Part shown: positions 46,519 to 55,124 of the stretch, one piece after another
Numbering within the stretch: position 1 is the first letter of the stretch
How the letters are laid out: each line of letters begins with the position of its first letter
Notes under the pieces: model-generated
Told to the model about the DNA's origin: nothing
The model's input: the letters and a program-made list of their open reading frames with translations, nothing else
The model's database searches: none
Position numbers and translations under genes: made by a program
NCBI RefSeq assembly: GCF_016859125.1
Contig: NZ_CP069338.1
Span: 10,853,501-10,917,500, forward strand
Source: Archangium violaceum
Lineage (GTDB): Bacteria; Myxococcota; Myxococcia; Myxococcales; Myxococcaceae
DNA length: 64,000 nt
Reading direction: 5' to 3'

Positions 46519-47901
46519 CCGCTCGGCCCACTCCTCCGCCAAGTCGGTAAGAACCTCGCGCCACGCATCCACGTCCTGATCCTCGAGTGAGGTCGTCGCC
46601 GCTGAGCTCAGCACCGCCGTCGGCAGAGGTGGTCCACCAGGCAGCTCTGCGACGCAAGGCGCGGCAACCACCGACTGCCACCTCCGAGTGCTCATCGCCT
46701 CCGATAGGTCGCGAGCCCAGATGTCGGACGAGCCCAGACTCTGCCCGGCGATCCATGGGCTGTCATGGCCGACCGGCACCGTCCGCAGCTGCTCCGGGCT
46801 CCGGTAGAGGCGGTCATGGGAGCTCCAGCGCACGATCTGACCGGCCCCATCAGCCAGCCACAAGGTCATGTTCGCGTCATCGCCCAGTACCGGCCGCAGG
46901 CGAGTGAGATCACGGGCCAGCTGGTCGGAGTGCTCCGGCTGCAGCTGGTCGAAGTCGCCCTTGATGGCATCCCAGAGCGCACCGGCCCGCACCTTCGGGG
47001 CCAGATAGTCCGCCCTGTTGAGGGCGCTCAACTCGCGGATCGCCTGAGCGGCATCGCTGTGATCCTGCACCAGGACCGCCGAGACGCCGATAGATGCCCA
47101 CTGGGCTACCAGGGCGTCCTTGACCAGGTCGAACTGCTGCCGGGACAGCCCGAAGCTTTCGCGGGCCAAGAGGATGAAGCCTTTGTCGGGGCGGGTGGCG
47201 AGCTTGAGCTCATGCAGCCACTGTCGGATGTCGCTGTCGCGGTAGGAGGTGCCAGCCAGCAGCAGCGGTCCGCGGCTGAGGGCACCTTGCAACTCGGCGC
47301 GCTGCCACGGTGAGGACTGGGCGCTCAGCTTGGTGAAATCCGACAGCGTCAGCACGATCTCGCCAGTGTCGGCGGGGTCTTGGCCCAGGTACCCGTGAAG
47401 GTGGTGAACCTCGAAGGCCCCTCGGGGTGCCCGGTCATCCTCGGTGTCCCGGGCCTGGACGCCGGCGTCGCTTCCGACTTCTTCCAGGGCATCTTGCAGC
47501 GCCCACTCGATGAGCAGGTCGAAGTTGAGGGTGAAGAGGCCGACGTCGCCGACCGGGCGCCCGGCGGCCAGGGACGCAACAGCAAGGTGCAGGGCAGCCG
47601 GCTCTGTCTCCACCGGTGACGGGGGGTAGAGGGCCTCGCGCACGAGCTCGAGCCAGTTGCCGACGCCTGCTCGTGCTGCCTCTGCGGCCAGGGACGGGTC
47701 CTGGCCTGCCAGGAAGGCCCGGGCGGTCTCCTCGTCATCGATCGTGCCGCTGAGCTGCAGCAGCTGGGTCGCCAAGCTGTTCCAGTCGGGAAGGCCGGCC
47801 GCGGCGGAGGCGCCCGCTCCCAGCAGCACGCTCACCTGCTCGGCGTTCGCGACCGGAAGAAGGCGCTGAAGCGTGACCAGATCGAGTTCGGCGGCGCTCA
47901 C
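46501..47901 (-). CDS. SIR2-like domain protein with GAF-like C-terminal domain
   Basis: 466 residues, cytosolic. The SIR2_2-type N-terminal domain shows SVLLGAGASAAAGLPDWNSL (NAD loop), FTLNFDLLIEWAL and HHLHGYLGQ (His at the active site position). After about residue 330 comes a second domain reminiscent of GAF sensors (ANMTLWLADGAGQIVRWSSH, RRWQSVVAAPCVAELPGGPP). SIR2-like NADases are effectors in several anti-phage systems. No second defence gene is adjacent. Its last few residues come from the FtsX fragment, so the true C-terminus is slightly cut. Start GTG 47901. Confidence 0.75.
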   Translation of the reverse strand: MSAAELDLVTLQRLLPVANAEQVSVLLGAGASAAAGLPDWNSLATQLLQLSGTIDDEETARAFLAGQDPSLAAEAARAGVGNWLELVREALYPPSPVETEPAALHLAVASLAAGRPVGDVGLFTLNFDLLIEWALQDALEEVGSDAGVQARDTEDDRAPRGAFEVHHLHGYLGQDPADTGEIVLTLSDFTKLSAQSSPWQRAELQGALSRGPLLLAGTSYRDSDIRQWLHELKLATRPDKGFILLARESFGLSRQQFDLVKDALVAQWASIGVSAVLVQDHSDAAQAIRELSALNRADYLAPKVRAGALWDAIKGDFDQLQPEHSDQLARDLTRLRPVLGDDANMTLWLADGAGQIVRWSSHDRLYRSPEQLRTVPVGHDSPWIAGQSLGSSDIWARDLSEAMSTRRWQSVVAAPCVAELPGGPPLPTAVLSSAATTSLEDQDVDAWREVLTDLAEEWAERQVWTS

Positions 47902-48121
47902 CGGCTCATGCTGTCAGGGACCGGCTGACCCCACCGGGATGCCACCCGTCCCAGGGAGGCAATCGGGCGTTCGGTGGCCTGACCAGTCCGACACTGCTCA
48001 AACTCGGGGGCGTGCCCTACCCGCCCCGTCCCCAGCTGCGGCCGCGCCCGGAGTTCGCGGGCACGCGGGACAGCGCGCATCCGGGGGTCCGAGGAGGATC
48101 GGAACGGTTTTTGGCGGTAGC

Positions 48122-48156
48122 CATCTCTGCTGACGGCGAAGCCCCCAGCAGAGATG
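48122..48156 (-). terminator. Hairpin downstream of recombinase gene
   Basis: Arms CATCTCTGCT/AGCAGAGATG, 10 bp, 15-base loop, 25 bp past the recombinase stop. The gap 47902-48180 holds no gene seen. Confidence 0.45.
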
Positions 48157-48180
48157 AAGTGTTCACAGCGCTGGTTCTGG

Positions 48181-48810
48181 CTATGCCTCGGTCGTCGGAG
48201 GCGCGTGCAGTTCATGCTCGGCGGCGGTGACCTGGGCCGCGGGGCGTGGTGGCAGGTGCCGGTAGAGGCTGGTGCGGGTGATCCCGGTCTTAGTGACGAT
48301 CTCGGCGATCGTGCTGCCGGTGTCGCGAAGGTGCGCGGCGTAGGCGAGCTTGTCGGGGTCGACGACGGTGGGCCGCCCGATCCGCCGGCCTTTCGCGGTC
48401 GCGGCCGCGCGGGCACCGGCGGCGCGTTCGAGGCTGTAGGTGCGTTCCATCTGGGCGAACAGCGCCAGCAGCACGACGGCCAGCTGGGCCATCGGATCAT
48501 CCGGGTTGGCGGAGTCGACCTTGATGGGGTCGGCGAGGGTGCGGATGCCGACTCCGCGCTCGGCCAGGTCGTGGATCAGGTTCAGGGTGTCGCGCACGGT
48601 CCGCCCGAGCCGGTCGAGGGTGTGGATGACGATGACGTCGCCGTGACGGGCGAAACTCATCGCCGCCTGCAGGCCGGGCCGGTTGGTGGTGGCCCCGGAC
48701 TTCTTGTCGACGTAGATCCGCTCGGGCGGGATGTCGGCCGCCTCGAGCGCCATGATTTGCCGATCAAGATCTTGCTTGGTGGTCGAGACCCGCGCGTACC
48801 CAAGATCCAT
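48181..48810 (-). CDS. Serine recombinase/resolvase (invertase family)
   Basis: 209 residues. The resolvase domain opens LGYARVSTTKQDLDRQ with catalytic Ser, then DRLGRTVRDTL and AQLAVVLLALFAQMER on the long helix. C-terminal Hin-type HTH: IAEIVTKTGITRTSLYRHL. ATG at 48810; the upstream extension has no homology. The closest style is actinobacterial plasmid and transposon resolvases. It may be the DNA-mobilising gene of this foreign block; no clear res site was identified. Confidence 0.9.
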   Translation of the reverse strand: MDLGYARVSTTKQDLDRQIMALEAADIPPERIYVDKKSGATTNRPGLQAAMSFARHGDVIVIHTLDRLGRTVRDTLNLIHDLAERGVGIRTLADPIKVDSANPDDPMAQLAVVLLALFAQMERTYSLERAAGARAAATAKGRRIGRPTVVDPDKLAYAAHLRDTGSTIAEIVTKTGITRTSLYRHLPPRPAAQVTAAEHELHAPPTTEA

Positions 48811-48927
48811 GTCGCTACCGTACCAAAAGTCAAAACCGTACGACACATTCGGTACTCACTTGTGGGACAACTTCTGGGACGGTCTCGACCTGGGCGTCTG
48901 TGATCGGCGCCGAAGCTGGCCGCCGGT

Positions 48928-48951
48928 GTCCCACTTCCAAGGAAGTGGGAC
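48928..48951 (-). terminator. Perfect hairpin after tetR
   Basis: 11-bp arms GTCCCACTTCC/GGAAGTGGGAC with a 2-base loop, 43 bp past the TetR stop. Likely terminator; no T-run. Confidence 0.5.
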
Positions 48952-48993
48952 GGCCCGGCAGGCCGCCTGCATATCCCGCCCTTGCGGTAGAAG

Positions 48994-49596
48994 CTAGGGC
49001 GAAACCTGGTGGGTGAAGTTACCGCTGTCCGATCGAGACCGTTGCCCGCTGAGGGTCCGTGCCCAGGGCTCGTCGACGTCGGCCAAGCCGAGGGTCAGCG
49101 TGACATTTTCGAGCATGCCGGCGCCGAACCAGTGCCGGACCGCAGCGTCGTCGTGGTTCAGGAGCTCACTGACGAGTTCGACCTGCCGGGCATAGCACGT
49201 GCGCACCGCCTCGGCCACGAGCGGCTCATCAGCTGCGCAACTGGCCTGCATGAGGAACCGCATGACGTCCCGGTCCTGGATCAGGGTGCTGTAGGCGGAC
49301 CGGATCGCACGCATCACCCCCTCCGCCTGCCGGGGCGGCCCGGCCTCATCGGTGCCGGCGCCGGCTCCGGTCAGAGCATCCGAGAGCAGCTCGGACACGT
49401 GGAGGACGGCACCGGCGAACAGCGCCTCCTTACTGGCGAAGAGGCGGTAGACGTAGGGCTGAGAGATTCCGGCCCGTTCGGCGATCTCACTGGTTATCGT
49501 GCCGTAGTAACCCTTGCGCGCGAAACAGGCCACGGCAGCGTCCAGCACGACTCGACGGCGTTGATCGCTTTTCACGCTGGAGCCGGGGGCGGGCAT
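48994..49596 (-). CDS. TetR/AcrR-family regulator
   Basis: 200 residues. HTH at the N-terminus: RRVVLDAAVACFARKGYYGT, SEIAERAGISQPYVYRLFAS (recognition helix). The ligand-binding domain is all-helical. ATG 49596. It lies downstream of the NTF2-like gene, separated by a strong terminator, so it is expressed on its own. Codon use and sequence style are actinobacterial. Target unknown, possibly the NTF2-like gene. Confidence 0.88.
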   Translation of the reverse strand: MPAPGSSVKSDQRRRVVLDAAVACFARKGYYGTITSEIAERAGISQPYVYRLFASKEALFAGAVLHVSELLSDALTGAGAGTDEAGPPRQAEGVMRAIRSAYSTLIQDRDVMRFLMQASCAADEPLVAEAVRTCYARQVELVSELLNHDDAAVRHWFGAGMLENVTLTLGLADVDEPWARTLSGQRSRSDSGNFTHQVSP

Positions 49597-49633
49597 GTCT
49601 GCCAGGCTTTCACTGCGGGGTGAGACGGGGTTC

Positions 49634-49672
49634 GAGGGGGCAAGACGGGTGGGCGACCCGTCTTGCCCCCTC
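49634..49672. terminator. Strong terminator between NTF2-like and tetR genes
   Basis: 17-bp perfect arms (GAGGGGGCAAGACGGGT and its complement) with a 5-base loop, 19 bp past the NTF2-like stop. Confidence 0.75.
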
Positions 49673-49691
49673 TCACCCTGTCGAATCGGGA

Positions 49692-50159
49692 TCAGCGCCC
49701 TGCGGGCCACGACACGTCTTGGCCACTGGCCGCCTGGTCGGGGGTCATGGCCTCGATGACCACGAGAGGGTTCCAGTAGTCGACGAACCGCTCGACCAGG
49801 CCCGCCTCGTCGAGGCGGATCACCGTGATGACCGTCTGCTCATACGGCTTGCCGGTGCTGAGGACGCTTCCCTCCGAGCGGTATTCGGCGACCGCGGTGC
49901 GGGGGTCGGTCGTCTCGATGAACTTCACGTCGACGAACTTCACATCGAAGGTCTGCGGGAAGCCGCGCATGTGGGCGATCAGCGCCTCGCGTCCCTGCAC
50001 CCGGGTAGGCACACCGGCGGGAGCGAAGGGGAACTCGACCGTGCCGTCCGCGGCGTACAGCTCGATCCACTCGTCGATCTGGCCGGAGGACACCAGCCGC
50101 AGGTGCTCTGCCAGGGCGTGCTGTGCGGGGGTGAGTTCGCGGGCCGGGTTGGCGTTCAT
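49692..50159 (-). CDS. NTF2-like/SnoaL-fold protein
   Basis: 155 residues with the SnoaL/NTF2 layout: helix HLRLVSSGQIDEWIELYA, then DGTVEFPFAPAGVP, RVQGREALIAHMRGFPQTFD and FVDYWNPLVVIEA. Such proteins are small enzymes (isomerase, hydrolase) or scaffolds; PhzA/B-like members are closest. ATG 50159. The only conserved neighbour is TetR. Confidence 0.82.
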   Translation of the reverse strand: MNANPARELTPAQHALAEHLRLVSSGQIDEWIELYAADGTVEFPFAPAGVPTRVQGREALIAHMRGFPQTFDVKFVDVKFIETTDPRTAVAEYRSEGSVLSTGKPYEQTVITVIRLDEAGLVERFVDYWNPLVVIEAMTPDQAASGQDVSWPAGR

Positions 50160-50223
50160 GGTCGCTCCTTGGTTAGTGATTGAACAATAACAAACCTAAC
50201 CGGGAGGCAGCCGAGGAGCAAGG

Positions 50224-50697
50224 GTGAGGACCGTCACGGCCCAGCCAAGAGGCGCCGGCCCGGTGCTTCCGATGGTCACCGTGGCAGCGGGCGCGGGACG
50301 ATCGGTATTTCTGGATGCGGGTGTGCCCGCATCGGAGGGGGAAACACTGCCCCCTGACTTCGTGCGTGCAGCAGTGGCCGACCTTCGGCGAGGCGACAAG
50401 ATCGCTGCGTGGCCGACCTGGTGGGACCCGGCAGATCTGGCGGCGGAGCTCCCGGATGACGAGCTTGGGGCTGTGGTGTCAGCTGAGGCCCCCGAGCTCC
50501 CCGCTGACTTCTTCGACGTACCTGTGCCGGTTCCCCCGAGCTGGTCGACCGACGTGCTCTATGTCCAGCTGTCACCGTCCTACGATCCGGACTCGGCCAC
50601 CGCCCGAGAGCGCGGGTGGACTGTTCGAGGCACCGGAACGGGGAGCCACCTCGACGTCGCATCGGCGCCGGCTCATATCGCCGATCTGATCAGCTGA
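50224..50697 (+). CDS. Alpha/beta-hydrolase-like protein, possibly partial
   Basis: 157 residues from GTG 50224. The C-terminal part (WSTDVLYVQLSPSYDPDSAT, GTGTGSHLDVASAPAHIADL) resembles the acid- and His-bearing end of actinobacterial alpha/beta hydrolases. A standard nucleophile elbow is not visible, so the N-terminal half may be missing. Divergent from the NTF2-like gene. Confidence 0.5.
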   Translation: MRTVTAQPRGAGPVLPMVTVAAGAGRSVFLDAGVPASEGETLPPDFVRAAVADLRRGDKIAAWPTWWDPADLAAELPDDELGAVVSAEAPELPADFFDVPVPVPPSWSTDVLYVQLSPSYDPDSATARERGWTVRGTGTGSHLDVASAPAHIADLIS

Positions 50698-51112
50698 CCG
50701 GCGAGGTCTTGGCGGGATGGGTTACCGCTTCGGCCCGTCGAGCAGACGGCGCTGACTAAGCCTCAGCACGTCAGCGGGCCAGTTGATGTCGGAAGGACGG
50801 ACTACTGCCGCGCGCTGGTGGTGCTCGCCGGCCCGAAAACGGGTGGGTAGTGGTCTGTCCGTTATCGGGTGATTGTGGGTCGCCGTTTTGGAACCCCTTT
50901 TTGGTCACCTAGAGCGAGATGGCCGTTTTCCGCTAGTCGTCCTGAGCGACGGCCAGTAGTCGGCCGGTCGGCCGCAGCAGGATGCAGCGCTCATGCTGGT
51001 CCACTGGGCGCTTCGCGGCCCGAGAATGATCTGGCATCGGTGAGTCCGTCAACGGGCATCAGCGGTTCTTCAAATTGCGATACTGAGGCCTACGGTCGCT
51101 GCATCTCGCAAC
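50698..51112. other. 415-bp intergenic region with a 35-bp repeat
   Basis: No gene seen. Bases 50835-50869 recur with a few changes at 51681-51714 (shared core GGGTAGTGGTC, GTCCGTTA). Otherwise nothing recognised. Confidence 0.5.
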
Positions 51113-51655
51113 CTAATGAGAGATGAGGCTGGCGCTGATCTCGTGGATGATCTCCAAGCCGTCTTCGTCGTCCCACTGTTCGCCGACTGCGGTGAAGCCG
51201 TACTGCGCTGTCAGGTTGGACGAGGCGGTGTTTCCGGGGGTGATGGTGACCCGGACCGTACGGACCGCCGGTTCTTCACGGGCGCGTTCCAGCAACGCTT
51301 CCAGCGCGGCGCGGGCGTACCCACGGCGGCGGTGGGCCGGATCGACGGCGTAGCCGATCTCCACCATGCCCGAGATGTCCGGTGGCCCGTGGTACCCGGC
51401 CCGGCCCACGGCGATGTGGTGGTCCTCGTCCCAGATGACGCCGGTGACCCAGGCAGCGCTGATGGGGTCCTGACGGGTCTGCTCACTGCGCATGCGCCAC
51501 ACGCTGCGCCAGTCCTGGCCGGCGAAGTACTCGGAAAGCGGAACGGGGCTAGCGGCGTTGGCGGTGGCCAAGTCACCAGCTGCCAAGGCGTGGAAGGCAG
51601 CTTCGGTGAGGTGGACGATTCGCACGTGGGGGATGGGGTGGTCGGTCGTGGTCAC
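51113..51655 (-). CDS. GNAT-family N-acetyltransferase
   Basis: 180 residues. GNAT core: IGYAVDPAHRRRGYARAALE (acetyl-CoA binding loop RRRGYA), then LLERAREEPAVRTVRVTIT and NTASSNLTAQYGFTAVGEQW. Start GTG 51655. RimJ/RimL-like. Acceptor unknown. Of actinobacterial style like its neighbours. Confidence 0.9.
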   Translation of the reverse strand: MTTTDHPIPHVRIVHLTEAAFHALAAGDLATANAASPVPLSEYFAGQDWRSVWRMRSEQTRQDPISAAWVTGVIWDEDHHIAVGRAGYHGPPDISGMVEIGYAVDPAHRRRGYARAALEALLERAREEPAVRTVRVTITPGNTASSNLTAQYGFTAVGEQWDDEDGLEIIHEISASLISH

Positions 51656-51741
51656 TGAACTTCCTGTCGTTGGCGGCCGGGAAACGGTTGGGTAGTGGTC
51701 AGTCCGTTAACCGGCGCTTGCGGTCCGTCAGAAGGCGGCAG

Positions 51742-51875
51742 CTACAGCGGCTTGGAGCACAGCACGTCGGGATACGGGAGATAGCCGATGCGCTGCCAGA
51801 ACGCCAGCCCGTCAGCGTTGTCGGGCATGACCAGCAGGTTGATGCGCGGAGCGCCGCGATCCCGGAATCGCTGCT
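51742..51875 (-). pseudogene. Second GNAT acetyltransferase, C-terminal fragment
   Basis: 44 residues: RGAPRINLLVMPDNADGLAF, then WQRIGYLPYPDVL and stop, the end of a GNAT protein. The remainder is removed by the repeat array starting at 51876. Confidence 0.75.
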
Positions 51876-52413
51876 GCGTATAGGCGGGATAGAAGCCATG
51901 TTGAGGGGGAGGGCTGGAGCGGAGGGGCCGAGAAGGGCCGCTGACGGGGCCAGCAAGGCCGCGCGCCGCGCCGGTACACGGGACGGTACAACCCCTTGGG
52001 GCACACCCCTGCCCTGGCCGCCCTCGCTTGAGGAGAGAGGCAGGGAGCGTATAGGCGGGATAGAAGCCATGTTGAGGGGGAGGGCTGGAGCGGAGGGGCC
52101 GAGAAGGGCCGCTGACGGGGCCAGCAAGGCCGCGCGCCGCGCCGGTACACGGGACGGTACAACCCCTTGGGGCACACCCCTGCCCTGGCCGCCCTCGCTT
52201 GAGGAGAGAGGCAGGGAGCGTATAGGCGGGATAGAAGCCATGTTGAGGGGGAGGGCTGGAGCGGAGGGGCCGAGAAGGGCCGCTGACGGGGCCAGCAAGG
52301 CCGCGCGCCGCGCCGGTACACGGGACGGTACAACCCCTTGGGGCACACCCCTGCCCTGGCCGCCCTCGCTTGAGGAGAGAGGCAGGGAGTTCGCTTGAGG
52401 AGAGAGGCAGGGA
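51876..52413. repeat. Three tandem copies of the 171-bp IS91-end repeat
   Basis: Units start at 51876, 52047 and 52218 (GCGTATAGGCGGG...), each 171 bp and apparently identical, followed by a 25-bp copy of the unit's right end (TTCGCTTGAGGAGAGAG...). Left flank is a GNAT fragment, right flank a ketosynthase-like fragment. Confidence 0.92.
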
Positions 52414-52840
52414 GTTGGGGCGTATTGACAGCGGCTGCGCCAGGTTCAGCACCACGCCTGCTGGGGTGGTCCCCGGGCCGGGGCCCGCTTCAGAGCCTGC
52501 GAGGGAAGTCCCAGGTGCTCCAGCTTGGCTGGGGGCCCGCTGCGAGAAAGGCCGTGGCTCGACGCCGAGGGCCGTGCCCAGCAGGACGCCCGTGGCCTCC
52601 AACTTCAGGGACTTGGGGGCGCCCGGCCGCGCCAGGGCGACGAAGCCCGCGGCCTCGCCTGGAATCCTTCCGTCCGGGTTCCGGCGGCCCAGGTGCAGCC
52701 GCGCCCTCACGTGCGCAGCCAAGGAGGCGCCGTCCACCAACGAGTCCACCGCCCCCACCAGGGCCACCGCCCCCGCGCGGCCGGAGTGCAAGTCCTTTTG
52801 GGCGGAGGCCAGCGCCTCGAAGAAGGCGGCCCGCCAGGCT
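52414..52840 (-). pseudogene. Ketosynthase-like protein of the effector-operon type, internal fragment
   Basis: About 140 residues on the minus strand: GRAGAVALVGAVDSLVDGAS, NPDGRIPGEAAGFVALARPG. These match the DSLTNAPTLD and DGVIPGEAAACVLLKR region of the full gene at 55124, in a diverged sequence. Both ends are lost. It is therefore a second, unrelated copy of that operon component. Confidence 0.68.
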
Positions 52841-53094
52841 TCACGCCGACAAGGCGTATGACCATCGCTTCATCCGTCGAGGGCTGCGCCTGCGTCACAT
52901 CCAGCCGCGCATCGCCCGCCGAGGTATTGACTCCTGCCAGCGCTTCGGACGTCACCGCTGGAAGGCGGAGCGCATGGCTGCGCCGCATGCGCCGACTCAC
53001 CATCCGCTATGAGCGGCGCGATGACATCCACTACGCTCTCCTCCAACTCGGCTGTTGCACCATTCTCTTCAATGCGCTCATGCACTGGCCTTGA
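52841..53094 (+). pseudogene. IS5-family transposase, 3' fragment
   Basis: End of an IS5-type DDE transposase: LHADKAYDHRFIRRGLRLRH, IARRGIDSCQRFGRHRWKAE, then after a frameshift near 52972 RRMRRLTIRYERRDDIHYAL and the native stop. The N-terminal two thirds are missing. Confidence 0.8.
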
Positions 53095-53102
53095 AAGGCG
53101 CT

Positions 53103-53981
53103 TCAATCCGGAATTTCGTGGCCAAAGAAGTAGCGAACACCCTCTTTATATCTCGCTGCCTCCGGGCTGTTGAGAAAGGCCTCGGCAATCCGAGCCGCCG
53201 CGAGCGGCTGGAAGACCTTATCTACATACATGTCGTGACAATCAATCCCAGTTGATGCCTCAAAACGGCGACGAAGCTCGAGCGCCAAGTGCCACGCCTC
53301 GTCCATGTCGTGCGCCAGAATGTTGGCATAGCTCTTCACGCCTGATTTCTTACCCTGAAATAGCAGAATATTTCCTCCTTCGTATTGAGAGCAAAGGGCC
53401 TCATGACGATGAAGGACAAGCCCCAAATACTCCTCCAAGCCATCGTCAGGCGGCTCCGTTGAGATAATGGTCACCTCTCGCTCCATTATCATCGACAATA
53501 GAACCGGAAACGACCGAATATCCGTCACCCCATTGCTGCGAAGCGTGAGGTAGTGGTCTACAATCACAGGCGCGGCATCAAGAAGTCCCCAGCTGGCAAA
53601 TGCGTCACAAAAATCAAGAGCCATGTCGCGATAGTCATACAGCGCATCCTGGGTTCGTGTCTCCCTCGCGGCCCTTTGCATTCTCTCGAGGTCCTCGCGC
53701 ATCTGCTGGAAGCAGTCAAAGGTGGCGGCGTCCCCCAGAAGAGTGCAAATGGTGGCCCGAAGGAGTCCATCTCTCGCGGAATGGTAGATGGACAAGAGTT
53801 CCTGCAGGTGCTCAAAGCGCCCAGCCTTGAGAGATTCAAAGATTTCCTCCGTACGGAGCCAGAGCTTCCTATCTTCATTGCGTAGTAGCTCTGGATGATT
53901 GGCGGGAGTGGGGACCGGAAAGTAGCCGTCTCTTCGGGGGTTAAGTCTGTTTTCGTAGAATGTCAGGCGTCTTGGGGGCAT
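53103..53981 (-). CDS. Putative immunity protein of the PAAR-like/HNH effector
   Basis: 292 residues, no signal peptide. N-terminal block NPRRDGYFPVPTPANHPELL and RNEDRKLWLR, then helices in a repeat-like arrangement. It resembles an Imm47-type immunity family as far as I recall, which is uncertain. It follows the toxin gene by 27 bp on the same strand, the expected place for an immunity gene. Lower GC than its neighbours, typical for immunity genes. Confidence 0.6.
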   Translation of the reverse strand: MPPRRLTFYENRLNPRRDGYFPVPTPANHPELLRNEDRKLWLRTEEIFESLKAGRFEHLQELLSIYHSARDGLLRATICTLLGDAATFDCFQQMREDLERMQRAARETRTQDALYDYRDMALDFCDAFASWGLLDAAPVIVDHYLTLRSNGVTDIRSFPVLLSMIMEREVTIISTEPPDDGLEEYLGLVLHRHEALCSQYEGGNILLFQGKKSGVKSYANILAHDMDEAWHLALELRRRFEASTGIDCHDMYVDKVFQPLAAARIAEAFLNSPEAARYKEGVRYFFGHEIPD

Positions 53982-54008
53982 GGTTTTAGTGTCCGTGACG
54001 TGTGAGGC

Positions 54009-55124
54009 CTATTGCTTTTTTGGCTTCATCCAAGATGGCGGGGAGATACTTCTGAGCCTTGACCTGTTGGCACCAGAGCTTCGGAAACGCTCGTGGAACC
54101 GGTCAGGCTTGTCCGCCTGCCAGTCAGTGAACACGTCGTCGATAGTCTTGCAGACTTTGCATAGAAGGTCATGCGGCTGAAGGTTCCCTGGGTTTATCGG
54201 GCAGCCTCCAGCAGTCTTGGGGGTGAGGTGGTCTACTTTCTTGAATCCGCCGCTGCGGCGTGGTGGCTCCTCCCGAGGGTTCCTGGCGACAAATCGCTCG
54301 ACGATGCCCGGATTCTTGGAAAGAAATTCCGCCTGATAGACTCGGGAAATAGACTCACGCCGGCCGGTGCGGTCGTCCACGTATTCGCCTTTCCACGCAG
54401 TTTCGATAGAGCCCGTTGAAACAACACCCTGAGCGCGAAAGACGTCGCACGGCGGGGTGGGAAAGACTCGCCCTTCGCAGGTGCACTCCTTCTCCTTCAT
54501 CGCGCGCATGGTGGCCAAAACGTCACTGCGATGTATGGCTCTGGGCGTGGGCTTTCCCCTTTCGTCCTTTTCATTCACTCCGTAGAAGTCCTCGAGCGAC
54601 AGAGGCTCATCGCCTTCGCGGAAGGCTGCTGGGCAGCCCGGCTCTCCACAGCAGGGACACTGCTTGAGCTTGATGCGCTGGTGGGCCAGCAGTTGACTGG
54701 ATGAAAGATTTGGGTACGGAGGGGTAGAACCCGGGTAGCTTGCGTGATTCGAGGTGGTGAGGTCGATATGGCGGGTGACATTCTTTCCTTCCATGAGCAC
54801 ATCCATGGACCAGGAGGTGAAGTATGTCTTTCCGGTGATGGTGTGCGTCACCAAGCTGCCACCGAAGTTGCGTGTGGCCGCCTCGTTCCCGAGAGGAGAG
54901 GTGGCATAGAACGATTGGTCGCGCAGCATGACGGGCTTCCCATTAATCGTTACGCGCTTCGTGCCCTGCTTCATGTCCCGGGAGAACGAAGTATTCGGGT
55001 AAGGCACCGGCACCGGCCCGGCTGGCGGGGGAGGAGGACTCATGCAGACGTCTGGGAAGGCCGCCACTACCTTTCCGTCCCCGTCAGCACAGGCAACTTC
55101 ATTGCCATTGGCAAAAACCTTCAT
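54009..55124 (-). CDS. DUF4150/PAAR-like effector with HNH-like C-terminal nuclease domain
   Basis: 371 residues. N-terminal DUF4150 (PAAR-like) domain that would cap a type VI spike: [38 protein letters not shown] and TYFTSWSMDVLMEGKNVTRH. Middle has CPCCGEPGCP. C-terminal toxin: GFKKVDHLTPKTAGGCPINP, then NLQPHDLLCKVCKTIDD and FTDWQ; the DH plus Asn/His pattern is HNH-like. ATG overlaps the preceding stop (TGATG). The target is probably DNA (inference). Confidence 0.78.
   Translation of the reverse strand: MKVFANGNEVACADGDGKVVAAFPDVCMSPPPPPAGPVPVPYPNTSFSRDMKQGTKRVTINGKPVMLRDQSFYATSPLGNEAATRNFGGSLVTHTITGKTYFTSWSMDVLMEGKNVTRHIDLTTSNHASYPGSTPPYPNLSSSQLLAHQRIKLKQCPCCGEPGCPAAFREGDEPLSLEDFYGVNEKDERGKPTPRAIHRSDVLATMRAMKEKECTCEGRVFPTPPCDVFRAQGVVSTGSIETAWKGEYVDDRTGRRESISRVYQAEFLSKNPGIVERFVARNPREEPPRRSGGFKKVDHLTPKTAGGCPINPGNLQPHDLLCKVCKTIDDVFTDWQADKPDRFHERFRSSGANRSRLRSISPPSWMKPKKQ

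Noticed and set aside
46501-48810. A Thoeris-like or other two-gene defence system
   Set aside because: The neighbouring gene is a serine recombinase; no TIR, NTPase or Argonaute gene is present.
51876-52413. Tandem repeat as a CRISPR array
   Set aside because: Units are 171 bp, contiguous and without spacers; no cas genes nearby.
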